Below are positions 11,001 through 22,042 of a stretch of DNA of 62,833 nucleotides, piece after piece; positions within the stretch are counted from its first letter, which is position 1, and each line of letters starts with the position of its first letter. The translations under genes and the position numbers were made by a program. The notes below the pieces were generated by a model, which saw only the letters and a program-made list of their open reading frames with translations, had not been told where the DNA came from and searched no databases. The stretch is from an uncultured Methanobrevibacter sp. (lineage in GTDB: Archaea > Methanobacteriota > Methanobacteria > Methanobacteriales > Methanobacteriaceae), in the NCBI GenBank assembly GCA_900314605.1, contig OMVX01000006.1, forward strand, positions 1 through 62,833, read 5' to 3'.

Positions 11001-14000
11001 AAATACCTAATACACAAAACATATACAATTCAGATTTCTCAACCAAAAATCCAACTTTATCCTGCTTATGAATACCCATGTCCTTTAAAGATAATGCAAT
11101 CTTATCTGCAATAAACGCACCTTCCCCGTAAGTATAAGACTTATCCCTATAAGAAACAAGTATATTATCAGGAGATTTTTCTAAATTTACATTAAAAGCA
11201 TCTAAAAGATCACTATAAGTTAAATCATAACTTGTATCATTATATGTATCTAAAAGCTCTAAATCAGAAGAACTAACATAGTTAATATCAGATAAATTAT
11301 CCACACCTAATAACTGATTTAATATCATATTATATGATTCAACAAAACGTTTGATAGTATCTGAAGAAAATTCACTAGAATATATAACTTTTACTATATA
11401 CTTATTATTTATTTCAAAAATACGGAACTCGAGATCAGAAACATTAAAATACTGTTCATTAACATCATCAAAATTAGGATGAAATTGGAACAATATTGAA
11501 GAATTAATATTATATTCCTGAGTTAAAATCCTAAATGGGTAAAAATTATAAGAAAATACATTAAATATTAATTCTTTAACATCACCCATAAAAGAACTAA
11601 CATCTTTATTATTGCAATCAACAAGTAGTGGTAATGTATTTACAAACATACCAATTGATTCATAATTACTTAAGTTGTCACGACCATTATTCAAAACATT
11701 AAACAATACTTGATTATCTCCTGTAAATCTAGATAAAGTGTAAGCAAAAACACCTGTAAACAAAATATTTTCACTAATATCATAGGATTTTAATAAAACA
11801 TCAATATCAGAATTACTTACATCTAAATTTAGAGAATAAGATCCTGCTTCATTATCCCCCACATCACTTAAAATAGAAGAAACATCATCAACCTCACATA
11901 ACATAGACTCATAAAAAGCTTCAGCATCAGAATATTCATTTGTTTTAACAATTTCCTCATCATAAACACGGGATTTAACAATACCATTATCTAATTTTAA
12001 TAATTTACCTTCCAATAAATCAAATAAATGTTGTTTAAAAACTATACTAGAAAATCCATCAAAAATCAAATGATGAAAAACACCAAATAATATCCAATCT
12101 TCATCATTACCCTCATCCACAAGTAAAAAACGAGCCAAACTACTATTTATATCAAAAGAGCTATCTATAAAATCAGAAATAACTTCTTCATCATTTTCAT
12201 TTAAATAATCAACTTTAGGATTCACACCAGTTTTCAAACAAGCGGTCCCATCAACAACATTAATAAAAGATTTCAATATTGTATGAACATTAAACATTTC
12301 ATATAATGCATTTTTAATATCATCAGCAGTATAATTCCCTGGAATAGTAATAGTAAGAGGAATATTATAAACATCATTTTTCTCATATCTTATAATATCT
12401 AGATAAACATTTAACTGAGACTCATTTAAAGGACAACCTTTATCTAAAGAATATTTACTATAATTCAAATCCATTTGAGTATTATTTTTAATATGCTCTG
12501 CAATCTTAATAGGAGTTCCTAAAGATATCACATTATTTACAGATAAATTATAATCTGCTAATTCCCTTACAATTTTCATTGCTGTAACTGAAGTACCACC
12601 TAAATGTATAAAATTATCATAAACACTAATATTTTTCTGATTAAAAAATTTCTCAAAAACCTTAACAACTATCTCTTCAAATTCATTTTTAGGTTCAACA
12701 AAATCAACCTCATCAAACTCAACTGAAGGTAAACTCTTAACATCAATTTTACCATTAGGATTTAAAGGCAAACTATCCATATGAACATAAAAAGAAGGAA
12801 CCATGTAAGAAGGCAAATTAACACTTAAATACTCTTTAAGATCATCCTCATCAATATCAACATCTGATGAATAATACGCAATCAAATGGTCTTGACTATT
12901 AACCTTACCTATAACAACTTTAACCTGATTAAAACTATCATACTCAAAAATAGTAGACTCTACACCTTCAGGTTCAATCCTAAATCCATTTAAATTAATC
13001 TGATTATCTTTACGACCAACATAAACAACATTACCATCCTCATTAAAATAAGCTAAATCATTGGTAAAATAAGCTCTTTTACCATTAAACTCGCCATATG
13101 ATTTCTTTGTTTGCTCAGTATTGTTTAAGTATTGTTTAGTAACAGCTGGTCCTGAAATAACAATTTCACCCACAGCACCCACTGGTAACTGCTTTTTATT
13201 ATCATCCAAAATATACACATTAGAATTATCCCAGGGCTTACCAATAATATAATAATCAGAATAATCCTTATTCAACTTATTAATAATTGCCACACCAGAT
13301 GTTTCACTACAACCATAAGCGTTAAACAAAATTGTAGAACAATCACTACGAACTTCAGATTTTGATAAACTAGAACCAGCTAAAGATAAATTATCCAAAT
13401 TTAAATCAAAATTATTATATAAATACAATCCCAAATCTTCAGTTGTAATCAAAAGATAACAATGAAATGTTTTTAAATAATTAACAATATTAGAAATAGA
13501 TTCCTTAGTGGTTTCATTAACAATCAAAGCTTCAAAACCATGCATAAGTGCAGCATAAACCGCTAGAGAAGCAACAAAAGTAAACTTAGCCAAACACATA
13601 TAATTACCTGTACCCCCCTCAGGTAAATTAAAATAATTAATATAATTATAATTAATGTTAATAATATTCCTTTGAGTTAATTCCACACCTTTAGGAACAC
13701 CAGTACTACCACTAGTATATAAAATAAGAGCAGTATCATCCAATCCATTAAAACCCCCGTATTGTTATTTTTTAATGTGTCTAACTTGATTGATTCAACG
13801 TCCTCAAAATCATTATCTGATTCATGAATGATATATTTCGGTGAACTATTGTTAATGATTCTTTGAATATAAGTTTCCGGATAATCATCATCAACAGGAA
13901 TTGCAATAGCACCTAATCTCATTAAACAAACACTTAATAAAGGAAAATGATATGACCTAGGCAAATATAAGATAATTTTATCAGATTTACATATCTTATA

Positions 14001-14866
14001 ATCATTTTGGAGAATGTATGTTATAGAATTTATTAAATTAGCTAATTCTTTATATGTAATTCTATTTGTTTATCATTAATTGCAAAATTATCAGGATATT
14101 TTTCAGTCATTTCATTTATATATTCGGGAATAGATTTATAATCAATCTTAAAATCAGTACTTTTTGAATATTCCTCCAATAAATTTAATTGCCGACTACA
14201 AATAATATCCATTTCACCACATAACTGATGAACATCATTTAAACAATTATTTACAATGGTTTCAATGTTTTCAAGCATAGACTCTATTTCAAATCTACTA
14301 AAAGTATTAATATCATATTCAACTTCAATAGAATCCTTAGATATATTGAATATTATACTTGAATTAATACCACCTTTAATAGGAGCATCCTTTGTCTGGT
14401 TAACTAATGCATAATTGAAGATATATTCACAATAATCAGGATATAATTCATTAACATAATCTTTGAGATTTTCCATAGAATTATCTAAAGCATTATCCAT
14501 CATATTTTTCATCGAAATAAGAAAATCTAAAATAGAAATATTATCATCATATTTAATCTTAAAAAGTGTATCATCAGAATTTAAATTACTATAAGTGAAA
14601 ATAATACCTTCACCATTACAGGTTCTTGATAAATACAATGATATAATACTGGTATAAAATTCAAAGAAAGAAACATTATTCTCTGTTAAAAAATAATCTA
14701 AATCAACCATATCTTTTGAAAAATCATATTTTATCTTATCAAAAATCTTAGAACTATTACAATTAATTAAAAAATTATTAAAAGAATAAATATCTTTTAA
14801 TTTATTTACCCAATACTTATTTTGCAAAAAGATCATCTCCAAATTATACATAAATGGCAGTTTCAA
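8068..14866 (-). pseudogene. NRPS1, frameshifted: partial C-A-T-C-A-T-C
   Basis: A non-ribosomal peptide synthetase read in three frames: 14866-14042, then the frame of 13964-13677 (which is open upstream to about 14055), then 13743-8068 (1891 residues). Two single-base losses explain the breaks, one near 14050-14060 in an A-rich stretch and one near 13755 in a run of five Gs. Domain order: C-terminal part of a condensation domain (about 14830-14150), A1 to about 12730, T1 (LGGTSVTA, about 12600), C (HHLIFDG intact, about 12060), A2 (about 11230-9790), T2 (LGGDSLSA, about 9620), and a terminal C (about 9480-8080) with HHVIFDA. There is no thioesterase or reductase. A1 lacks the substrate-binding Asp (FVAS instead of FDxS). 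A possible start is TTG 14827, after GGAGATGATC. Peptide product unknown. The breaks could be real decay or sequencing errors. Confidence 0.85.
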
Positions 14867-15680
14867 AAATTAAGTTATTTCAATATTGAACATATATTCA
14901 GACACTAATTTTTTTCTCTATTTATTTTTCTTTTTAATTTAAAGTAGTAAATTTAATTTTAATTTTAAGTTAATATATTATTATATAATATATAAAATCT
15001 TCTAATAGTTTTATTCTCTAAAGATTTTCAACTTTCCCCTTTGGTTTCATGTTTTACAAATTCCTTATAATAGAGGATAAAAAACGTATTGGTTGTCAAA
15101 CTATGGATGATTCTTTATTATCATTCAAGTATTGTCTAAAAATATTTTAAGCCTTTAATAGATTTTTTCTTTATCCTGAATGTAATTCTATGATGTTGTT
15201 AAAAATGGAACTTTTCTAAAAATTAATATTTTTAATAGATAATGAACATGTGTATCATTCAGAAATATAAATATTATAAATCCAATTTCATTATATGACA
15301 CCATAAAAATGAAATCAATTACTTTATTTAATATCCAATTTTATAAAATTATACGTGATTTAGAGGAAAATTAATTTTTTCTGATTTTAAAAAAATCACT
15401 AATCTTTAACTAACCATAAAATAGCATAACATCAAATTAAATTGAAAAATATTTCGTAAAAAATTTTTTTAAGTATATTAAAATTATTTAAAATGGAAAA
15501 ATGAATTTTAATATGATTACTCTAAAATTAAAGTTGTGATTAAGATAATGAGATTTTATAAAAAACATTTAAGTTTTTGAAAGTGCCTATATAAAATAAA
15601 TAAACTTTATTAATATAGGAAAACAAAATAATATTATTATAATTTAATATTGATTATTCTTTAAAATAAGGAGTTAAATT
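14867..15680. other. Intergenic region upstream of NRPS1 and gatC
   Basis: About 810 AT-rich bases. A TATA-like run on the minus strand near 14975-14995 could be the NRPS1 promoter. A short plus-strand open stretch around 15040-15150 reads like the middle of a protein (for example GCQTMDDSLLSFKYC), but I do not recognise it. It has no proper start or flanking frame and may be a remnant. No trace of the missing front of the NRPS1 condensation domain was found. Confidence 0.35.
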
Positions 15681-15896
15681 ATGGAAATTAAAGAAGATGC
15701 TGAAAAAATCTTAAAAGAGTTTTCTAAAACTTTAGAATCTATTCCAGATTTGGAAGAAACTTATTATATCACTGATAATTTAAATCTTACTCGTAAAGAT
15801 GAAGCTGTATCAAAAGATTCATCTAAAATTTTAAGAAACGCTAAAACAGATAAAAATGGAAATTTAATAGTTAAAAAAGCGGATTGGACAAATTAA
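15681..15896 (+). CDS. gatC: Archaeal GatC-like subunit of Asp/Glu-tRNA amidotransferase
   Basis: This 71-residue protein resembles archaeal GatC: an N-terminal helix (DAEKILKEFSKTLESIPDLEETYY) and a C-terminal ILRNAKTDKNGNLIVKKADW block. GatC stabilises GatA/GatB in the complex that converts mischarged Asp-tRNA(Asn) or Glu-tRNA(Gln) to the amide form. The start is supported by AAGGAG ten bases before ATG 15681. It is followed by the ACT gene after only 10 bases, then homoserine dehydrogenase, an arrangement I recall from Methanothermobacter. The identification relies on pattern memory for a very short protein, so it is less certain than its neighbours. Confidence 0.7.
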   Translation: MEIKEDAEKILKEFSKTLESIPDLEETYYITDNLNLTRKDEAVSKDSSKILRNAKTDKNGNLIVKKADWTN

Positions 15897-15906
15897 TGGT
15901 GATTTT

Positions 15907-16392
15907 ATGAAAATGAATTTAGTTCTAGAACTTTCTGATACTCCTGGACAATTAGTTTCATCTCTTGATCCTTTCAGAGAATTAGGAGCTAATCTTGTTT
16001 CTGTTATTCATGACAGGTCAAATATTACCGATAATGGTAATGTATCTGTTCAAATAGCGGTTGAAGGAGATAAAGATATTCTTGAAAAATTAATTGACAC
16101 ATTAGAAAATAAAGGTATGAGTATTTTGAAAGTTGATGGGTCTCTTAAAACAATTAAACTAAGTACTATTCTTATAGGTCATATTATAGATACTGATATG
16201 CGAGATACTGTAGATAAGATTAATGCTTTAGATAATATAACTGTTGTAGGTATGGAAATTAAATTAAATCATGAAGAAAAATCATCTGGATTAATAACAG
16301 TTGAATTACCTATCGAATCTAAAAAAATATTTTTAGATAAAATGCAAGAAATCGCAAAAGCCAAAGGCCTTTTATTAATTAATGAAATATAA
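15907..16392 (+). CDS. ACT-domain regulatory protein
   Basis: This 161-residue protein has an N-terminal ACT domain ([31 protein letters not shown]) and a second ACT-like half from about residue 75. ACT domains bind amino acids and regulate their synthesis. The gene is directly before homoserine dehydrogenase with 11 bases between them, so it is a good candidate for a separate regulatory subunit of that enzyme, responding for example to threonine; the ligand is inference. The ribosome binding site GGTGATTTT precedes ATG 15907. Confidence 0.8.
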   Translation: MKMNLVLELSDTPGQLVSSLDPFRELGANLVSVIHDRSNITDNGNVSVQIAVEGDKDILEKLIDTLENKGMSILKVDGSLKTIKLSTILIGHIIDTDMRDTVDKINALDNITVVGMEIKLNHEEKSSGLITVELPIESKKIFLDKMQEIAKAKGLLLINEI

Positions 16393-16403
16393 ATGGGGAT
16401 ATT

Positions 16404-17435
16404 ATGAAAGATTTAAAAGTATGTATTATGGGTTTTGGGGCTGTTGGTCAAGGATTGGCAAAAGTAATTTTATTAAAAAAAGAAAATCTTAAAGAATTAT
16501 ATGGAGTCAATTTAAAAATAGTCTCTGTAGCTGATTCATCTTCTTCTGTAATCTGCAGTGATGGTCTTGATGAAAATGAATTAATTAGAATTAAAAAAGA
16601 GACAGGTAAATTAAAAAATTACCCTGAATATGGTAGTGATATTTCAGGTTTAGATGTTTTAGATGCATGTGATTATGATGTGCTTCTTGAAGCAGTTCCA
16701 ACTAATATTGATGATGCTGAACCTGCTAAAAGTCTTACCTTAAAAGCTTTTAAACAAGGTAAGGATGTTGTTACATCTAATAAAGGACATCTTGCTCTTT
16801 TTTATGATGAATTATTAGGTGCAGCAAAAGAAAATAAGGTTTTATTTAAATTTGAAGCTAGTGTAGGTGGAACTATGCCTATTATTAACCTAGCACAAGA
16901 AACATTACCTGCAAATAAAGTAACATCTATTGTAGGTATTTTAAATGGTACAACTAATTATATTTTATCTAGAATGACATCTGAAGGTACAAATTATGAA
17001 AATACCTTAAAAGAATCACAACATTTAGGCATTGCTGAAACAGATCCAACACAAGATGTTGAAGGTATAGATGCTGCATGTAAAACTGTTATTCTTGCTA
17101 ACTCTGTATTAGGAATTCCTGCTAAATATGATGATGTTAAAGTCGAAGGTATATCTAATATTACCTCTGAAGCTATTGAAATTGCAGGGCAAGAAGGATA
17201 TTTAATAAAATTAATTGCTGAAGTTTCAGAAGATCATCTTGAGGTTTCACCAAGACTTGTTAAAAAAGGTAGTGCATTTGATATTAATGGTACTTTAAAT
17301 ATGGCCACTGTTACAACCGACTTATCAGGTGAGGTAACAGTTAGAGGTATTGGAGCAGGCTCTGTTGAAACTGCAGCTGCTATGTTAACTGATTTAATTC
17401 ATGTAATTCGTGAAAAATATTATGTAGATGATTAA
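16404..17435 (+). CDS. hom: Homoserine dehydrogenase
   Basis: This 343-residue enzyme reduces aspartate semialdehyde to homoserine, the branch point to threonine and methionine. It has an N-terminal Rossmann motif ([13 protein letters not shown]), the TSNKGHLAL segment near residue 120 and the family signature [10 protein letters not shown]...NGTTNYIL near residues 155-185, with catalytic-region [18 protein letters not shown] near 212-229. It lacks the C-terminal ACT domain of many bacterial versions; the preceding ACT gene may supply it in trans. GGGGATATT precedes ATG 16404. It forms an operon with gatC and the ACT gene, and apgM follows after about 95 bases. Confidence 0.95.
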   Translation: MKDLKVCIMGFGAVGQGLAKVILLKKENLKELYGVNLKIVSVADSSSSVICSDGLDENELIRIKKETGKLKNYPEYGSDISGLDVLDACDYDVLLEAVPTNIDDAEPAKSLTLKAFKQGKDVVTSNKGHLALFYDELLGAAKENKVLFKFEASVGGTMPIINLAQETLPANKVTSIVGILNGTTNYILSRMTSEGTNYENTLKESQHLGIAETDPTQDVEGIDAACKTVILANSVLGIPAKYDDVKVEGISNITSEAIEIAGQEGYLIKLIAEVSEDHLEVSPRLVKKGSAFDINGTLNMATVTTDLSGEVTVRGIGAGSVETAAAMLTDLIHVIREKYYVDD

Positions 17436-17531
17436 ATCAATTTAACTATTTAATTTTTAAGATAAAATTATTTGTTAAATATTTTATTTTTTTTAAATTT
17501 TTATTTTTATTCTATTTTTTGGAGAATTAAT

Positions 17532-18758
17532 ATGAAATATATTGTGATTATTGGAGATGGAATGAGTGATTATCCATTAGATGAATTAAAGGGTAAAACT
17601 CCCCTAGAATATGCTAATATTCCAAATATGGATAAAATTGCTAAACTAGGAAAATGTGGTCTTACAAACAATGTTTTAGATAAATATAATCCTGGTAGTG
17701 ATGTAGCTAATATGAGTATATTCGGATTTAATCCAGATAAATATTATACTGCTAGAGGTCCTCTTGAAGCAGGTAACTATAATATAACTACTAATGATAA
17801 TGATGTTATATTTAGATGTAATACAATTACCGAAAAAGATGGAAAAATATTTGATTTTAATGCAAGTCATATTAGTTCTGAAGAAGCTGCAACATTACTT
17901 AACGATTTAAATAACTATTTTTATGATAAATACCCTGATTTTAAAGGTAAATTTTATCCAGGTATTAGTTATAGACACATTTTTGTTTATAGTGCTGAAT
18001 CTCAAGAAGAGAGAGATTCATTATGTTCTTTTGATACAGCTCCTCCTCATGATATACTTAATGAACCTATAGATGAATATACTAATTGGACAAGTAAATG
18101 TCCTAAGTATATTAAAAGTATTATGTTAGAGTCTATTGATTTTTTAAAAGGTCACCCTGTAAATCAATTAAGAGAAAAAAACGGTTTAAACCCTGCTAAT
18201 ATGGTTTGGTTATGGTCACAAGGTCTTGTTCCCCAGTTTGATTCTTTTTTTTCATTATATAATATTAAAGCTGCTGTGATTACAGGTGTAGATTTACTTA
18301 AAGGTATTGCAAACTATGGCAAACTAGATGTAATAAATGTTCCTGGTGCAACAGCATACTTTGATACTGATTATAAGGCTAAAGGCCAATATGCGATAGA
18401 TAATATTAAGGATTATGATTTAATTTTTATCCACATTGAAGCACCAGATGAAGCAGGACATGCTCAAAATGTTGAAGAAAAAGTTAAAGCAATAGAATCT
18501 ATTGATAAATATATTATAGGCCCTGTTTGGGATTATCTTGAAGAAAATTATGATGAATATAAAATAGCTATTTTACCTGACCATCCTACTCCAATACCAG
18601 TTGGTACACATACTAGAGATGATATTCCTCAAGCTATATATACTAAAGGTGGCCAAGCAGATAGTGTAAAATCTTATACAGAATCTAATATTGCAAAAGG
18701 TTCTCTTAAAAAAGAACCTGGTTATAAATTAGTATCTAGATTAATTAAAGATATTTAA
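17532..18758 (+). CDS. apgM: ApgM-type phosphoglycerate mutase family (possible homoserine kinase)
   Basis: This 408-residue member of the alkaline-phosphatase-like ApgM family starts with YIVIIGDGMSDYP (metal-binding Asp). It has NPGSDVANMSIFGF near residue 60 (the phosphorylated Ser region), ARGPLEA, and HIEAPDEAGHA plus ILPDHPTPI metal ligands in the C-terminal half. The ATG at 17532 follows GGAGAATTA; the open frame reaches back to 17472 but that extension is hydrophobic and unsupported. ApgM interconverts 3- and 2-phosphoglycerate. Members next to homoserine dehydrogenase have been proposed to be homoserine kinases (a TIGRFAM family carries that name), and the location here fits either role. 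Confidence 0.82.
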   Translation: MKYIVIIGDGMSDYPLDELKGKTPLEYANIPNMDKIAKLGKCGLTNNVLDKYNPGSDVANMSIFGFNPDKYYTARGPLEAGNYNITTNDNDVIFRCNTITEKDGKIFDFNASHISSEEAATLLNDLNNYFYDKYPDFKGKFYPGISYRHIFVYSAESQEERDSLCSFDTAPPHDILNEPIDEYTNWTSKCPKYIKSIMLESIDFLKGHPVNQLREKNGLNPANMVWLWSQGLVPQFDSFFSLYNIKAAVITGVDLLKGIANYGKLDVINVPGATAYFDTDYKAKGQYAIDNIKDYDLIFIHIEAPDEAGHAQNVEEKVKAIESIDKYIIGPVWDYLEENYDEYKIAILPDHPTPIPVGTHTRDDIPQAIYTKGGQADSVKSYTESNIAKGSLKKEPGYKLVSRLIKDI

Positions 18759-18844
18759 TAAATTTTTCTTATTTTTCTATATTTTTATTTTAGTTTTTAA
18801 TTATATAATTAGTGTGGTATTTTATAGCTACACTTAATACTAAA

Positions 18845-19068
18845 CGTGCGGTTTAACAACCAGATAGTTTACTTTAAAGTTCATAATAAAAAAAATTATA
18901 AATTCAAAACTATTAAAGTAATAGTTTTACTTACTCTTATATTGCTAATATTAAAGCATTTAAGCTTAATAAAAAAGGTAATTATAAATTTCAGTATCTT
19001 ATATAACGACTGCTTGTTATAACCAGGCTACTGGTAAAGGGACTTTAAAAGTTTTAATATATTTGTAA
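18845..19068 (+). pseudogene. Decayed C-terminal piece of an Ig-like adhesin
   Basis: Within the 655-base gap between apgM and pyrG, plus-strand frames joined by frameshifts read VYFKVHNKKNYKFKTIK, then IKAFKLNKKGNYKF, then ACYNQATGKGTLKV and a stop. This is the repeating pattern of the Ig-like domains of methanogen adhesin-like proteins, ending as such proteins usually do. No start or signal peptide remains. The rest of the gap is AT-rich; a TATA-like element near 19370 could serve pyrG. Confidence 0.5.
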
Positions 19069-19413
19069 ATTATTTATTTTTTTATTTTTTTTATTTTTAT
19101 ATTATTTTCAATTTTATTACTATTAATACTACAACTCTTCAATAAATATTATTGTAGTAAACATATCAAGTTTAAAAAGTAATAATTCTATTATAATATT
19201 ATTAAATAACTATATTTTTATAAGATTAAAACTAAAATAATTATATTCTTAATTAATTATTATTTAAATTATTTAAGGTAATTAATAATTAAAAATAGTG
19301 TTAAAAAATTAATTAATAATTCATTTATTTTATTTAATAAAAACAGTATATCAGTTCTTTTTTTTTACACTATATTTATTAATATACAAATCATTATATT
19401 TGGAGAGATTTTA

Positions 19414-21042
19414 TTGACAAAATACATCATTATTACTGGAGGAGTAGTTAGTTCAATAGGAAAAGGTATTACTTCTGCTTCAATTGGTAGGATACTCAGA
19501 TCTTATGGGCTTAAAGTGTCAGCTATAAAAATAGATCCTTATCTTAATTGGGATTCAGGAACATTAAATCCTTATCAACATGGTGAGGTTTATGTTACTT
19601 ATGATAGTATGGAAACTGATTTAGATTTAGGTCATTATGAAAGGTTTTTAGATGTAGAGCTACCAGGTATAGCTAATATAACAACTGGTAAAGTTTATAA
19701 ATCTGTTATTTCTAAAGAAAGAAAAGGAGATTATTTAGGTGCTTGTGTACAGATTATTCCTCATATAACAGATGAGATTAAATTAATGATAAGGGAAGCT
19801 AACAGTTTAGAAGATAATGATGTTGTACTTGTGGAATTAGGCGGAACTGTTGGAGATATAGAATCTCAACCATTTTTAGAAGCTTTAAGACAACTGAGAA
19901 ACGAAGAAGGAAAAAATAATGTAATGTTTGTACATGTTACATATGTGCCTTATCTTGAAGCTGCTAAAGAATTTAAAACTAAACCTACCCAACATTCTAC
20001 AAAAGAACTTAGAAGTACTGGTATTTCTCCAGATATGATTGTATGTAGATCCTCATCACCTATTGATGATGAATTACAGAAAAAAATAGCTAATTTCTGT
20101 GATGTAGATGAACGTGCTGTAGTAAATACTCCAGATGCATCTAGTATATATGAAGTTCCTCTTGTACTAGATAAAAATAATGTAGGTTCATTTATTAAAA
20201 ATAGAATTAATCTTAATGTAGAACCTGATTCATCTAAACTTGATGAATGGCGTAAAGTTGTAAAATCTCTTAAAATCCAGTCTCCTACAGTAAAAATTGG
20301 TATTGTTGGTAAATATGTAGAACTTGAAGACGCCTATATCAGTATCCGTGAATCATTACTTCATGGTGCAGCAGATGTAGGGGTTAATTTAAAAATAGAA
20401 TATATTAGTTCAGATGTTGATAATCTTGATGAAACAGTTCTAAACGGATTGGATGGTATTTTAATACCTGGAGGTTTTGGTGAACGTGGATTTGAAGGTA
20501 AACTAGAAGCTGTTGAGTATGCTATTGTTAATCAAGTTCCTATATTTGGTATTTGTTTAGGTATGCATTCAATGGTAACTCAATTTGCTAGACGTAGTGG
20601 GTTTGATGACGCAAATAGTACTGAATTTGATAAGGATGTAAAATATCCTGTTATAGATTTAATGGAAGAACAGAAGAAAGTTAAACAAATGGGAGGTACT
20701 ATGCGTTTAGGTTCCTATGATTGTAAATTAGTTAAAGGAACTAAAACATATGCAACTTACAGTGAAGGTAATGGAATATTTATAGGAGAAGACTTGATTG
20801 AAGAACGTCATCGTCATAGATATGAATTTAACAATGAGTTTAGACAATCTCTACAGGATGCAGGATTAGTTTTAAGTGGAATTTCTCCTGATGACTTTTT
20901 AGTTGAAATTGTGGAATTACCTGATCATCCTTGGTTTATTGGTTGCCAATTCCATCCAGAATTTAAATCAAGGCCTAATAGGCCACATCCATTATTTGCA
21001 TCATTTATTGATGCATCTTATAAATTTTCTCAAAGAGAATAA
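19414..21042 (+). CDS. pyrG: CTP synthase
   Basis: This 542-residue CTP synthase makes CTP from UTP, ATP and glutamine. The N-terminal synthetase domain starts TKYIIITGGVVSSIGKGI and contains DPYLNWDSGTLNPYQHGEV. The C-terminal class I glutamine amidotransferase has the catalytic Cys in FGICLGMHSM near residue 382 and the His-Glu pair in QFHPEFKSRP near 518. It is full length and intact. The start is TTG 19414, supported by GGAGAG eight bases upstream. From memory it follows apgM in related genomes, so this is conserved backbone. A long T run follows the stop. Confidence 0.97.
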   Translation: MTKYIIITGGVVSSIGKGITSASIGRILRSYGLKVSAIKIDPYLNWDSGTLNPYQHGEVYVTYDSMETDLDLGHYERFLDVELPGIANITTGKVYKSVISKERKGDYLGACVQIIPHITDEIKLMIREANSLEDNDVVLVELGGTVGDIESQPFLEALRQLRNEEGKNNVMFVHVTYVPYLEAAKEFKTKPTQHSTKELRSTGISPDMIVCRSSSPIDDELQKKIANFCDVDERAVVNTPDASSIYEVPLVLDKNNVGSFIKNRINLNVEPDSSKLDEWRKVVKSLKIQSPTVKIGIVGKYVELEDAYISIRESLLHGAADVGVNLKIEYISSDVDNLDETVLNGLDGILIPGGFGERGFEGKLEAVEYAIVNQVPIFGICLGMHSMVTQFARRSGFDDANSTEFDKDVKYPVIDLMEEQKKVKQMGGTMRLGSYDCKLVKGTKTYATYSEGNGIFIGEDLIEERHRHRYEFNNEFRQSLQDAGLVLSGISPDDFLVEIVELPDHPWFIGCQFHPEFKSRPNRPHPLFASFIDASYKFSQRE

Positions 21043-21186
21043 TTTTTTTCTTTTCATTTGGTTAAAATATATAAATTTTGATTTATTTAGTAAATTTTTA
21101 TTAATTCAGAAATTAATTTTAATTTTAGGATATAAATTAAATTCTTATCATAATTCTTATATATTTTTCTTATTGAACTATTTTTT

Positions 21187-22026
21187 ATGATAATTTTTAT
21201 AATTCCTATAGTTATAACATTTATTTACACTCTTATTTCTTCATTAACAGACCTTAAATATAATATAATTCCTAATAAGATAGTATTTTCTTTATGGATT
21301 TTAGGATTATTAATAAATTTAATGTTTACTTTAATTTTAAATAATCTTTTTTTTATATTATCTTCTATTATTTCAACAACAATTACCTTTTTGATATGTT
21401 ATATTCTATGGAAAATTAGATTGTGGGCTGGAGGGGATGTTAAACTGATTACTGGAATTTCTTCTATTATTCCTATAAATTATTTTTATTATAATGAGTT
21501 ATTTACAAATAAATATTTATTTATTCCTTTTTCTTTTAATTTAATTGTAAATAGTATTTTAATTTCATTTCCCTTTATTATTATTTATACTTTACTTATT
21601 AAAATAAATAAAATAGACCAAAATAATATTTTAGATAATATTAAATGGGAATTACTTTTATTTAATTTAAAAAGTTCAATTAACAATTTTTCTACATTGT
21701 TAATTAGTATTGATAATTTAAAAGAAGGTATGATTTTAGATAGATATTTACTTAATAATAAAGATTATTTTTTAATAAAACAGACTATATCCTTAGAAAG
21801 TGATTCCAACTTATCTTTAACTAAATCAAAAAATGGCTTAATATTGAAATCTAAAAGTTGTAGTGGGTTAACAAATGAGGATATTTTAGTTTTAAAATTA
21901 TTATATGATAATAACGTAATTGGAAAAAATATTTTTATTAAAATCTCTATTCCCTTTGCTCCTTCTATATGTATTGGATATATTATTACTTTATTATATG
22001 GAAATTTACTTTTTTATTTTATTTGA
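21187..22026 (+). CDS. A24 prepilin peptidase (class III signal peptide type)
   Basis: This 279-residue membrane aspartyl protease is predicted to cut type IV pilin-like signal peptides. The two catalytic Asp motifs are visible: SSLTDLKYNIIPN near residue 22 and WAGGDVKL near residue 84. Several membrane segments fill residues 1-145. A soluble part of about 110 residues follows, and a final hydrophobic helix ends the protein, a layout seen in some euryarchaeal peptidases. It lies 16 bases before a small protein with a class III signal peptide, its likely substrate. The protein resembles EppA or FlaK in function, but I cannot separate these by sequence alone. The start has no strong ribosome binding site. 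Confidence 0.8.
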   Translation: MIIFIIPIVITFIYTLISSLTDLKYNIIPNKIVFSLWILGLLINLMFTLILNNLFFILSSIISTTITFLICYILWKIRLWAGGDVKLITGISSIIPINYFYYNELFTNKYLFIPFSFNLIVNSILISFPFIIIYTLLIKINKIDQNNILDNIKWELLLFNLKSSINNFSTLLISIDNLKEGMILDRYLLNNKDYFLIKQTISLESDSNLSLTKSKNGLILKSKSCSGLTNEDILVLKLLYDNNVIGKNIFIKISIPFAPSICIGYIITLLYGNLLFYFI

Positions 22027-22042
22027 TATTTAATGTGAAATT

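Noticed and set aside
15040-15150. Short plus-strand coding-like stretch in the gap before gatC
   Set aside because: Too short, with no start or family match that I could support; only noted as a possible remnant.
20903-21190. Open frame overlapping the end of pyrG
   Set aside because: It lies mostly in another frame of pyrG and AT-rich spacer, with no ribosome binding site.
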